This document shows, piece after piece, positions 8,036-15,944 of a stretch of 35,032 bases of DNA. This DNA comes from Pseudomonas sp. LS-2. GTDB taxonomy: Bacteria > Pseudomonadota > Gammaproteobacteria > Pseudomonadales > Pseudomonadaceae. The first letter of the stretch is position 1. Every line of letters begins with the position of its first letter. The notes beneath the pieces are model-generated. The model had not been told where the DNA came from, did not search any database, and saw nothing but the letters and a program-made list of their open reading frames with translations. Location of the stretch: assembly GCF_003605735.1 (NCBI RefSeq), contig NZ_QXTJ01000039.1:186697-221728 (forward strand), read 5' to 3'. Position numbers and translations under genes: made by a program.

Positions 8036-8851
8036 ATGTCTGCTTTCTCAAGCTTGCCGTTGGTGATCGAGCCCGCAGACCTGCAGGCCCGTCTCGGCGC
8101 TTCAGAACTGATCCTGGTCGACCTGACCAGTACCGCCCGCTACGAGGCGGGCCATATTCCCGGTGCACGTTTCGTCGACCCGAAACGCACGCAACTTGGC
8201 CGACCGCCAGCCCCTGGGCTGCTGCCGAGCCAAGCGCAGCTGGAAGTATTATTCGGCGAACTGGGTCACAACCCCAGCGCGGTGTACGTGGTTTACGACG
8301 ATGAAGGCGGCGGCTGGGCCGGTCGCTTCATCTGGCTGCTGGACGTCATCGGGCATTCGAACTACCACTATCTCGATGGCGGCCTGCTGTCCTGGCAAGC
8401 CGACGGCCTGCCGCTGTCGATCGAAGTGCCTGCGACTGTCGGTGGGCCCGTGCCGCTGACGTTGCATGACGAACCGACTGCCACGCGCGAATACCTGCAA
8501 AGCCGGCTGGGCGCCGCCGATCTGGCGATCTGGGACGCGCGCGGGCCGACCGAATACTCTGGCGAAAAGGTCGTGTCAGCCAAAGGTGGTCATATCCCTG
8601 GCGCCGTGAACTTCGAATGGACCGCTGGCATGGATCAGGCGCGTAACCTGCGCATCCGCAAAGACATGCCGCAGATTCTTGAAAGCCTGGGCATCACCCC
8701 GGATAAAGAAGTCGTAACCCATTGCCAGACACACCACCGCTCCGGCTTCACCTACCTGGTCGCCAAAGCGCTGGGTTACCCGCGAATCAAGGGCTACGCC
8801 GGCTCATGGGGCGAATGGGGCAACCACCCGGATACGCCGGTCGAGAAATAA
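8036..8851 (+). CDS. rhdA: Thiosulfate sulfurtransferase (rhodanese)
   Basis: Transfers sulfane sulfur from thiosulfate to thiol acceptors or cyanide. It has two rhodanese domains, roughly residues 1-135 and 150-271; only the second carries the catalytic cysteine, C230, in the loop CQTHHRSGFTYL. That loop is the one described for Azotobacter vinelandii RhdA, where the active Cys is also residue 230. The CH2A/CH2B-type rhodanese sequences YEAGHIPGA and GGHIPGAVNFEW are present. ATG 8036 has CAGGAG 8-14 bases upstream, so the in-frame TTG at 8015 is not used. A TACAAT -10-like hexamer is at 7999-8004 without a clear -35. Confidence 0.95.
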   Translation: MSAFSSLPLVIEPADLQARLGASELILVDLTSTARYEAGHIPGARFVDPKRTQLGRPPAPGLLPSQAQLEVLFGELGHNPSAVYVVYDDEGGGWAGRFIWLLDVIGHSNYHYLDGGLLSWQADGLPLSIEVPATVGGPVPLTLHDEPTATREYLQSRLGAADLAIWDARGPTEYSGEKVVSAKGGHIPGAVNFEWTAGMDQARNLRIRKDMPQILESLGITPDKEVVTHCQTHHRSGFTYLVAKALGYPRIKGYAGSWGEWGNHPDTPVEK

Positions 8852-8921
8852 CGGGAAGCGCTTGCAACGCAAACCTGGCTTCACCTGTTCAAAGCCCTTT
8901 TGATACGTTTTAGGAATCTTG

Positions 8922-9785
8922 ATGAAACAGCGTCTGTTTATTCTTTTTCAATACCTGCTTCCCCATCATCTGCTGTCGCGTCTGGCTGGCTGCGTTGCCG
9001 AGTGCCGGGTGCGATGGTTCAAGAACGCGTTCACCCAGTGGTTCGTGCGCCGCTATCAGGTCGATATGTCCCAGGCTCTGGTTGAAGACGCGACGGCCTA
9101 TCCGCACTTCAACGACTTCTTTACCCGAGCGCTCAAGCCGGGCGCGCGTCCGCTGGATGAAACGCCAGGTTCGATTCTCTGCCCTGCCGATGGTGCAGTC
9201 AGTCAACTGGGCCCGATCGAGCACGGCCGTATCTTCCAGGCCAAAGGCCACAGCTACAGCGCACTTGAACTGCTGGGCGGCGACGCACGACTGTCCGCAC
9301 CGTTCATGGGCGGTGAGTTCGCCACGGTTTACCTGTCGCCAAGGGACTACCACCGCGTCCACATGCCACTGGCGGGCACGCTGCGCGAGATGGTCTACGT
9401 GCCGGGCCGCCTGTTCTCGGTCAACCAGACCACCGCCGAAAACGTTCCTGAGTTGTTCGCCCGCAACGAACGCGTGGTCTGCCTGTTCGACACCGAGCGC
9501 GGCCCCATGGCCGTGGTGCTGGTGGGCGCGATGATCGTCGCCTCCATCGAAACCGTCTGGGCCGGGCTGGTGACGCCGCCAAAACGCGAGCTGAAAACCT
9601 TCAGCTACGACGAAGCTGCGCGTGCGCCGATCCATCTGGAGAAAGGTGCCGAGCTTGGCCGCTTCAAGCTGGGCTCAACCGCCATCGTGTTGTTTGGCCC
9701 GAATCAAGTGAAATGGGCCGAGCAACTGGCTGCCGGATCGCCGGTTCGAATGGGTCAGATGCTGGCAACATCTGCTCAGGCGTGA
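8922..9785 (+). CDS. psd: Phosphatidylserine decarboxylase proenzyme
   Basis: Makes phosphatidylethanolamine from phosphatidylserine at the inner membrane. The proenzyme cuts itself at the LGST motif between G251 and S252, and S252 becomes the pyruvoyl cofactor. FKLGSTAIVLF is visible here. Other family features include the N-terminal membrane-association segment (MKQRLFILFQYLLPHHLLSRL), FNDFFTRALKPGARP, and YLSPRDYHRVHMP with the conserved His. At 287 residues it has normal length. ATG 8922 is preceded by AGGAA at 8912-8916. It lies 70 bp downstream of rhdA on the same strand, so cotranscription is possible. Confidence 0.96.
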   Translation: MKQRLFILFQYLLPHHLLSRLAGCVAECRVRWFKNAFTQWFVRRYQVDMSQALVEDATAYPHFNDFFTRALKPGARPLDETPGSILCPADGAVSQLGPIEHGRIFQAKGHSYSALELLGGDARLSAPFMGGEFATVYLSPRDYHRVHMPLAGTLREMVYVPGRLFSVNQTTAENVPELFARNERVVCLFDTERGPMAVVLVGAMIVASIETVWAGLVTPPKRELKTFSYDEAARAPIHLEKGAELGRFKLGSTAIVLFGPNQVKWAEQLAAGSPVRMGQMLATSAQA

Positions 9786-10066
9786 TTCTTGCCTAAGACA
9801 CTCCGAAGCGTTTTTTTTGGCGGGCCTGCGGTCGCGAATGCAGCCCGCCACGAGCCGTCATATTCCCGATGTATCAAATTTGCTCGGCGTCACTTTGATA
9901 TGAAGGGCTGCGACAGACAACTGATGCTGCTAAAGTCGCTCATCGGTGTTGTAGGAAACTTCGCTTTCAATTGACGTAAACTTGCTCGTTTCGCTTGGCG
10001 GTGTGTCACTGCAACGCAGTTTCATAGGGTCATCCGAGCCAGTAGTTGTTGGAGTTTGCCTGTCAC
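9786..10066. other. 281-bp intergenic region with an inverted repeat
   Basis: No convincing gene is seen. A run of eight T (9811-9818) is followed by an inverted repeat, TGGCGGGC at 9818-9825 and GCCCGCCA at 9843-9850, with three more pairs inside after a one-base bulge. The T-run precedes the hairpin on the plus strand, which is the wrong order for a terminator of psd. The remaining bases are relatively AT-rich for this genome and probably hold the promoter of the downstream PilZ-like gene. Confidence 0.5.
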
Positions 10067-11854
10067 ATGAGTAATTTAAGCCTCCCTCTGTTGTTGCGCG
10101 CGCCCGTGCCGACGCAGTCGAGCCTGTCGTTCTGTGACGCGACACCCAAGGACCTCAAGCGCTGGATCTCCACCCTCCCGAAAGCCAATCTTGGCGAAAT
10201 GGCCCGTCAGCTGTATCAGGGACTTGGCGAACTCAACCAACTACTGACGCCTAGCGAGAACCGCCTGCAACTCCTTGAGCTGCTGCGCCCGGAAGTGTCA
10301 TTCGTGTGCAAGCACCTGGAGCGGCATTTCCTCAATCAATCGGTGGTACTGGAAGAGCGCCCGCGCAAGGTCGCGAATCTGTGTCAGGCCCTGCAAAACC
10401 ATCTGGCGATCGGCTACAAGCAGATCATCGCCCGGGTGGCGCCCAGACTGAGCAAAGACCGCGTCACGCTGCTGACCACCGCGCTGCAGCGTGCGGTTCA
10501 CTGCCTTAATGGCCCGCTGATTCGCGCCAATCAGCTTTATTGCCCCGTGCAGGACGGCCTGTGGCTGGAATTGCATCAGATCTATCAGATCGCCCGCCAG
10601 CTTCAACTGCATCACATTCCGGTCGCCGACAGTCAGGCGCATCACACCCGAACACTCACGGTGGAACAGACCTATCTGGTGGCGCTGTTGATGGGCTGCT
10701 CGCGCTGCAACCAGATGCGCCAGCACAACATCGGCAAACTCGCCGATGCGCTGGACGCCTGGAGCGCGATGGTCACGCTGCAGCTGCCACTGGATGACAC
10801 TAGCCTGTACGCTGTGGCGCCCAACACCGACTCCGCGCCTCGGTACACCTCGCTGTACACCGAAGATCAGCGCGCTCTGCTGCTGGGCATCAATCCGCGT
10901 GCCCTGTCGGCGGCGCTGCAACGCTATATCGAGCTGCCGCCAGAGCAACGCTCGCAGTCTTACCTGCACGTGCCACCGGGCCTGTCGATCGATGTACTTC
11001 AGCATCTGGCGGCTGCCTGGGGTGATGTGTCAGAGCGCGCCTTTCAACGCACACCGGGCCAGGGAACTCTGACCGTCTGCGTGGGCATGAGCGCCTTGCA
11101 CTATTTTGTCGGCGGTCGAAAGTCGTTCAGCGAGTTGCTCCAGGTCCCGGCTGTCGTGGTTAGCAAGATCGCCGAATACTCGCTGCAACCGCTCGATTCG
11201 GCCAAGCATGATCCTTGGGGGCAAGCCATGGATGTGCAGCGCAGCGGCACCTCGAGCAACATGCTGCCGTTTGAGGAAATCGAGTATCAGCGTGACGAAT
11301 CCGACGGCGGCGCCTCTGCGTCCGACGGCCAGAAGAGTTTTCCGACTTACGGCCTGCATATCGTCAACCACAGCCCCGGCGGCTACTGCCTGGCCTGGCC
11401 GAAAGACGTGCCGGACCAGTTGCAGGCCGGGGAAATGATCGGCATTCAGGACCACGGTCATGGCTGGAGCATTGCAGTGGTGCGCTGGGTACGCCAGGTG
11501 CGCAGCGGCGGCACCCAGATGGGCGTCGAGCTGATTGCGCCTTTCGCCCAGCCTTGTGGCATGCAGCTGTTGCGCGCCGAGCAAAGCAGTCAGTATCTTC
11601 GAGCGCTGTTATTGCCCGAAGTCCGCGCCATCGATGTTCCGGCAACCGTCGTCGCACCTCGCTTGCCGTTTGAAGACGGCAGCAAGGTCATGATCAACAG
11701 CAACGGTGATGAGCGGCGAGCGACCCTGCACAATCGTCGGGCAACGACTGGCAGCTATAACCAGTTCGAGTACGAGATTCTTGAGGGGGCGAAGAAGAAA
11801 GCTCCGGACTCAGGCCCGGAGCAGGAATTCGATTCCCTGTGGAAGGAGCTTTAG
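10067..11854 (+). CDS. PilZ-like domain protein of unknown function
   Basis: Large soluble protein (595 residues) without signal peptide or membrane segment. The first 400 residues are mainly helical and not assigned. Residues about 425-510 resemble a PilZ beta-barrel: GLHIVNHSPGGYCLAW carries the second PilZ motif (N/D)xSxxG as N434-H-S-P-G-G, followed by beta strands (WSIAVVRWVRQV, TQMGVELI). The usual first motif RxxxR is not visible directly before it, so c-di-GMP binding cannot be assumed. ATG 10067 has GGAG 12 bases upstream; the in-frame TTG 10046 is less likely. It corresponds in position to P. aeruginosa PA4958 (from memory). The stop codon TAG interlocks with the serB stop on the other strand. 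Confidence 0.65.
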   Translation: MSNLSLPLLLRAPVPTQSSLSFCDATPKDLKRWISTLPKANLGEMARQLYQGLGELNQLLTPSENRLQLLELLRPEVSFVCKHLERHFLNQSVVLEERPRKVANLCQALQNHLAIGYKQIIARVAPRLSKDRVTLLTTALQRAVHCLNGPLIRANQLYCPVQDGLWLELHQIYQIARQLQLHHIPVADSQAHHTRTLTVEQTYLVALLMGCSRCNQMRQHNIGKLADALDAWSAMVTLQLPLDDTSLYAVAPNTDSAPRYTSLYTEDQRALLLGINPRALSAALQRYIELPPEQRSQSYLHVPPGLSIDVLQHLAAAWGDVSERAFQRTPGQGTLTVCVGMSALHYFVGGRKSFSELLQVPAVVVSKIAEYSLQPLDSAKHDPWGQAMDVQRSGTSSNMLPFEEIEYQRDESDGGASASDGQKSFPTYGLHIVNHSPGGYCLAWPKDVPDQLQAGEMIGIQDHGHGWSIAVVRWVRQVRSGGTQMGVELIAPFAQPCGMQLLRAEQSSQYLRALLLPEVRAIDVPATVVAPRLPFEDGSKVMINSNGDERRATLHNRRATTGSYNQFEYEILEGAKKKAPDSGPEQEFDSLWKEL

Positions 11855-13068
11855 GCGCCGCGCCCTTCCCGATCCCGGAACCCCAGCAGATACAGCACGC
11901 CATCCAGACCCAGGGTCGAGATCGCCTGTTTCGCTGACTGCTTGACCAGCGGCTTGGCGCGGAAAGCGACACCCAGGCCTGCAATCGCCAGCATCGGCAG
12001 GTCGTTCGCGCCGTCGCCCACGGCAATCGTCTGCTCAAGACTCAGACCTTCTTTGCTCGCCAGTTCGCGCAGCAGATCGGCCTTGCGCTGGGCATCGACG
12101 ATCGGCTCGACGGCAACGCCCGTGCATTTGCCGTCGACCACTTCCAGCTCGTTGGCAAAGATGTAGTCGATGCCCAGCTTGGCCTGCAACTGGCGGGCAA
12201 AGTAGGTAAAGCCGCCCGAAAGAATCGCCGTCTTGTAACCCAGTCGTTTGAGCTCGGCGAACAGCGTTTCCGCGCCCTCAGTCAAACGCAGCGAAGCACC
12301 GATTTCGTCCAGCACTTTGATGTCCAGGCCCTTGAGCAACGCCAGGCGCTCCTTGAAGCTGGCGCGGAAGTCCAGTTCACCACGCATCGCGCGCTCGGTA
12401 ATCTCGGAAACCCGCTCGCCGACGCCGTGAGCCTTGGCCAGTTCGTCGATGACTTCGGCTTCGATCAGCGTCGAATCCATGTCGAATACGGCCAGGCGGC
12501 GGTTACGGCGAAACAGTGAGTCTTGCTGGAACGCGATATCGACGTTCAGCTCCTGCGCGACATGCAGGAACTCGGCGCGCATCTGCTGAGCGTCCGCTGG
12601 CTCGCCGCGCACGGAGAACTCGATGCAGCCCTTGCCTTTGCCGCTTGGCATGTCCAGCGGCATGCGCCCGGACAAGCGATCGATACGATCAATGTTCAAA
12701 CCGTATTTGGCGGTGATCGAACTGACCGTCTGCAGCTGTTCGGCGGTGACCTTGCGAGTCAGCAGCGTCACGATGTGCCGATCCTTGCCCTGATCGTCGA
12801 CCCAGTGCTGGTAATCGTCTTCACTGACATGGGTAAACAGCACCTGCTGCCCGAGTTCATCGGTTTTCAGCTGAACGCGATCCAGCACCGTCGAACCGCT
12901 TTGCGTGTCCGGAATTTCTACCAGAATGCCGAACGACAGCGTGTCGTGGATCACGGCCTGACCGATATCCAGAACATCGACGCCGCCTTGGGCCAGTACG
13001 CCGGTAATGGCCGCAGTGAGACCCGGACGATCTTCGCCGGTGATGTTTATCAGGACAATTTCGCGCAA
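11851..13068 (-). CDS. serB: Phosphoserine phosphatase
   Basis: Last step of serine synthesis, hydrolysing O-phosphoserine. The C-terminal half is a HAD phosphatase with D196-x-D198-ST (FDMDSTLIEAEV), motif II ILSGGF, and motif III GDGANDLPML. The N-terminal 190 residues hold ACT-type regulatory domains (EIVLINITGEDRPGLTAAITG, and a second copy after residue 95), giving 405 residues against 322 in E. coli. The start is TTG at 13068 because no in-frame ATG or GTG lies at the conserved beginning; a G-rich stretch is just upstream. Its stop (TAA, 11853-11851) overlaps the TAG of the convergent PilZ-like gene, leaving no space for a terminator. Confidence 0.95.
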   Translation of the reverse strand: MREIVLINITGEDRPGLTAAITGVLAQGGVDVLDIGQAVIHDTLSFGILVEIPDTQSGSTVLDRVQLKTDELGQQVLFTHVSEDDYQHWVDDQGKDRHIVTLLTRKVTAEQLQTVSSITAKYGLNIDRIDRLSGRMPLDMPSGKGKGCIEFSVRGEPADAQQMRAEFLHVAQELNVDIAFQQDSLFRRNRRLAVFDMDSTLIEAEVIDELAKAHGVGERVSEITERAMRGELDFRASFKERLALLKGLDIKVLDEIGASLRLTEGAETLFAELKRLGYKTAILSGGFTYFARQLQAKLGIDYIFANELEVVDGKCTGVAVEPIVDAQRKADLLRELASKEGLSLEQTIAVGDGANDLPMLAIAGLGVAFRAKPLVKQSAKQAISTLGLDGVLYLLGFRDREGRGA

Positions 13069-13138
13069 GGCGCACCCCCGCAGTGGAAAAAAACCGCATT
13101 CTACTCACTTTCAGTGACCGCCGGGCACAGCGAGCGCT

Positions 13139-13166
13139 TTGCCGCTACTGGACCGCTCGCTATACT
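13139..13166 (+). promoter_or_regulatory. Sigma-70 promoter of ahpA
   Basis: TTGCCG at 13139-13144, a 16-bp spacer and TATACT at 13161-13166. The predicted transcript start near 13173 leaves a leader of about 25 bases before the GTG at 13199. It lies in the divergent region between serB and ahpA. Confidence 0.65.
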
Positions 13167-13198
13167 GCGCCCCAACTTCTCCAAGAGAGCCGTGCTCA

Positions 13199-14725
13199 GT
13201 GAACCGGCCCACGCCAGTAAAAACCGATAATTTCTTCTTGCTGATCTTCCGGGCATTGCGTCATCGACGTGTACCGATTGCTTTGCGCATCGCCAGCCAC
13301 AACGTGATCCTCGTCGCGCTGGCTCTGGTGATCTACGCCTGCGTGATGGGGTTGCAATTCAAGCAAGCCATGCACGAGCAGGCGGACGCATTGGGGCAAG
13401 CCCTGACCACGCAAACCGCGACCTCCGCCACGGAGCTGCTGGTGTCCAACGACATCCTCAGCCTCAACGTGTTGCTGGGCAATCTGGTGAAGAACCCGCT
13501 GGTCGCTCACGCCGCTATCTACAGTCCTGACAACCGGATTCTCGCCGAAGCCGGCCAGCGTCCGAAAAACGGCCTGCTGGGAGAAGCCGAAGGCCTCTAC
13601 GAGATCAAGGTCACCTTTCAGGACACCGTCGCAGGTACGCTGCGCATCAGCCTGGACATGTCCCAGTTCCAACAACCGCTGACCATCAGCCTGCAAAGCA
13701 TGGGCATTCTGGCGGGTATCCTGCTGGCACTGGCCCTGGCCTTGAGCCTGCGTCTGGGGCGGCACATCTCGACGCCGATGCTGCAACTGCGCATGTGGCT
13801 GCGTTATATCGACCCCTACACACCTGCCACTGACCGTCAGGATGAAATCGGCGATCTGGCCCGCCAGCTCAAGGCTTCCTACGCGCCGCCGGAGCCTGAG
13901 CCGGAACCTGCTCCAGAGCCTGAACACATCGACGAAGACGACACTTCGCCCGAATTCGACACCAGTGACCTAAGCGATCCGGAGTTCGACGACGCACCCA
14001 AGCCTCGCGCCACTGCGATTCCGGCTCGACGCATCGTCGCCGAGGAAGATGAAGAAGACGAAGAAGACCCGTTCTCGGACCTGCGTGACGATTCGCCTGT
14101 AGCGCAGAAGCCAGCCCCGCGTCCGGTGTTGCCGGTCGTGCCGTCGCAACCTCAATACAGCGCCGTGCTGGCCGTGCAGCTTGGTTCGCAGGAACAACTG
14201 CGACGCTTGCCTCGCACTCGCCTGACCGAGCTGCTGGAGCGTTATCGTGACTGCATCGACCAGGCTGCATCGCTGTACGACAGCGAACTGCACACCCTGA
14301 ACGATGGCAGTTCGCTGATGGTGTTCAGCACCCAGGACAGCGGTGATGATTATCTGACCAACGCCATCTGCTGTGGTGAGCTGCTGCGCGCCCTGAGTCA
14401 TGCATTGCAGATCGAAGTCGCCGACAGCGGCATCACCCTGCAACTGCAGTTGGGCCTGACGCTGGGTGAAGGCCTGCACGGCATGAACCAGATCGACCTG
14501 CTGCTGACCGAAACCGCTCAGGACGCCCTGGCCCTGTCGCAACACAGCCGCAACCTGTTGCTGGTGGAGCGCAAGATCAGCGAAGACCCCACCATCCGTC
14601 AGCGCGCACGCATACGCCCGATTGCAAGCCCTGAAGGCGCAAGCTGCGTGGAGCGCCTGATGGAGCCGTATCCGTCAATGCTGGAGCGCCAACTGGCGCG
14701 CATGCATGAGGCGCGTAAGGTCTGA
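13199..14725 (+). CDS. ahpA: AhpA/YtjB (Smp-family) membrane protein with cyclase-like C-terminal domain
   Basis: Membrane protein divergent from serB, like smp/ytjB in E. coli. The N-terminal half has membrane segment 1 (about residues 30-48, NVILVALALVIYACVMG), a periplasmic domain (50-160), membrane segment 2 (about 166-184, MGILAGILLALALALSL) and a HAMP-like stretch ending DEIGDLARQL. A very acidic, Pro-rich linker follows (about 222-305, with runs of Glu and Asp). The C-terminal 190 residues resemble a class III cyclase: an opening strand YSAVLAVQL from Y320, and LNDGSSLMVFS at 367-377 in place of the usual GD...F segment. The metal Asp of the first strand is missing, so catalysis is unlikely. 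E. coli Smp (about 214 residues) lacks this part. GTG 13199 is chosen from the family-like N-terminus; its ribosome binding site is weak. Confidence 0.8.
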   Translation: MNRPTPVKTDNFFLLIFRALRHRRVPIALRIASHNVILVALALVIYACVMGLQFKQAMHEQADALGQALTTQTATSATELLVSNDILSLNVLLGNLVKNPLVAHAAIYSPDNRILAEAGQRPKNGLLGEAEGLYEIKVTFQDTVAGTLRISLDMSQFQQPLTISLQSMGILAGILLALALALSLRLGRHISTPMLQLRMWLRYIDPYTPATDRQDEIGDLARQLKASYAPPEPEPEPAPEPEHIDEDDTSPEFDTSDLSDPEFDDAPKPRATAIPARRIVAEEDEEDEEDPFSDLRDDSPVAQKPAPRPVLPVVPSQPQYSAVLAVQLGSQEQLRRLPRTRLTELLERYRDCIDQAASLYDSELHTLNDGSSLMVFSTQDSGDDYLTNAICCGELLRALSHALQIEVADSGITLQLQLGLTLGEGLHGMNQIDLLLTETAQDALALSQHSRNLLLVERKISEDPTIRQRARIRPIASPEGASCVERLMEPYPSMLERQLARMHEARKV

Positions 14726-14740
14726 TTGGGCACAGGTAGA

Positions 14741-14970
14741 ATTTCTTACCCTGATGCCCTGTGGGCCTTATCGCGGGCAAAGCGCGCTCCTACATCTTAT
14801 GCAACGCGCGATGGCCTGATAGACCGAGTTGATGGCCTTCGGGCTAGAGGCAAAATCTGCGATCTGCTTTGAAGGCTGAGCACGCGGTCCCTCAGGCGAT
14901 GGTACGTTTAAGCAAATGTAGGAGCGCGCTTGCCCGCGATCACGCCCGCAGGGCATCAAAATAAGAATGC
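14741..14970. repeat. REP pair, family B (copy 1), in the 330-bp space after ahpA
   Basis: Arms at 14741-14795 and 14916-14970 are imperfect reverse complements. The core is GCGGGCAAAGCGCGCTCCTA on the left and GTAGGAGCGCGCTTGCCCGC on the right, with matching outer parts GATGCCCT/GGGCATC and TTCTTA/TAAGAA. The GTAGGAGCG core is typical of Pseudomonas REP sequences. About 120 bp lie between the arms, longer than the usual REPIN spacer. No gene is seen in 14726-15055. Confidence 0.8.
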
Positions 14971-15012
14971 CTAACCTACACCCGCGCAGATACATCCCAA
15001 GCCCAACACCCA

Positions 15013-15044
15013 CAAAAAAGCCCGCATCGCTGCGGGCTTTTTGT
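15013..15044. terminator. Bidirectional rho-independent terminator
   Basis: Stem AGCCCGCA (15019-15026), loop TCGC, stem TGCGGGCT (15031-15038), with an A-run before it and TTTTTG after it. It can end ahpA on the plus strand and the PqiC-like gene on the minus strand. Confidence 0.93.
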
Positions 15045-15055
15045 CTTACGTCAAC

Positions 15056-15766
15056 TTAGAAGCGGAACACTTCCAGGTCGGTACGGATCGGGGACGCCAT
15101 CGGGATCTTGGGCTTGTCCTGATCGGTGCGGGTCTTGGCGGGCTGAGCGGCTTTCCTCGGCTCGTCAGCGACCAATGGCTGACTGGCAATCGGCTTGACC
15201 GCAACGCTCAACTGATCGGCCAGACGCTGCAACAACACGCCCTGAGCCTTGACCTGAGCGGCGGAAGTGCCTGCATGCGGCTCTTCCAGGTGAATCAGCT
15301 TGCTGTCCCGTACGGTGCCGCGGCGGTCCAGCAGACGCCACTGTGCGTCGAGTACAGCGGGTTGATTCTCGCCGGAATCCAGTCGAGTGATCGACAGGAC
15401 CACCTGAACGTCAGGCGTGAAATTGGCCGCTGCGGGCGCCATCACCACGCGCTGACTGTCGAGCTTCCACGCCAGTTGGCGCAACAGCAGTTGATCGATA
15501 TCGGAAGACAGACTGCCCGCCCAGCGACCGTCGGTCGACGCCGTCAGGCTGCCATCAGGCTGACGCTGCAGTAATGTCTCTCGTTGCAAGTAGTCTGCAA
15601 CGGAAACCGGACCCAGGACGACAGCCACGCCGGCACTTTGTTTAGGTTGCCCAGGATCGCCACTGTCCAGTTGATAGAGCGATTGGGGCTGATGAACGCT
15701 GCACCCGGCCAAACCCAGAACGCCGGTCAACAACAGAACAAAAGGAACGCGTAGAAAGTTCATCAT
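15056..15766 (-). CDS. PqiC/YmbA-like (ABC transport auxiliary) lipoprotein
   Basis: Predicted outer-membrane lipoprotein. A signal peptide with lipobox LAGC (MMNFLRVPFVLLLTGVLGLAGC) is followed by a 210-residue periplasmic domain with the family opening SLYQLDSG and VVLGPVSVADYLQR, and SSDIDQLLLRQLAWKL. This is the pattern of the DUF330/PqiC family, whose members partner MCE-domain proteins such as PqiB in moving lipids across the periplasm. No pqiA or pqiB gene is present in the window, so the partner is unknown. Two adjacent ATGs (15766 and 15763) follow GGATGGA; the second has the better spacing. It lies 178 bp downstream of parC on the same strand. The C-terminal 45 residues are Pro/Lys-rich and low in complexity. 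Confidence 0.75.
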   Translation of the reverse strand: MMNFLRVPFVLLLTGVLGLAGCSVHQPQSLYQLDSGDPGQPKQSAGVAVVLGPVSVADYLQRETLLQRQPDGSLTASTDGRWAGSLSSDIDQLLLRQLAWKLDSQRVVMAPAAANFTPDVQVVLSITRLDSGENQPAVLDAQWRLLDRRGTVRDSKLIHLEEPHAGTSAAQVKAQGVLLQRLADQLSVAVKPIASQPLVADEPRKAAQPAKTRTDQDKPKIPMASPIRTDLEVFRF

Positions 15767-15944
15767 TCCATCCAAGTGGCCGCCGCACGGCGCGCCACAC
15801 TGTCAAATACTCAAGAAAACATGAAGGCACACAGCCACGCCCGCACCTCAAGACGACATATCATCCGTGAATATGCTCGACGACTCCAGCGATTCTGCGT
15901 CGATCTTCGTGACGAAACGAAGATCGAGCACTGAAATCTCCAGA

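Noticed and set aside
9811..9850. T-run plus hairpin after psd considered as a terminator
   Set aside because: The T-run stands before the hairpin on the plus strand and gives an A-run after it on the minus strand, so neither strand has the canonical order.
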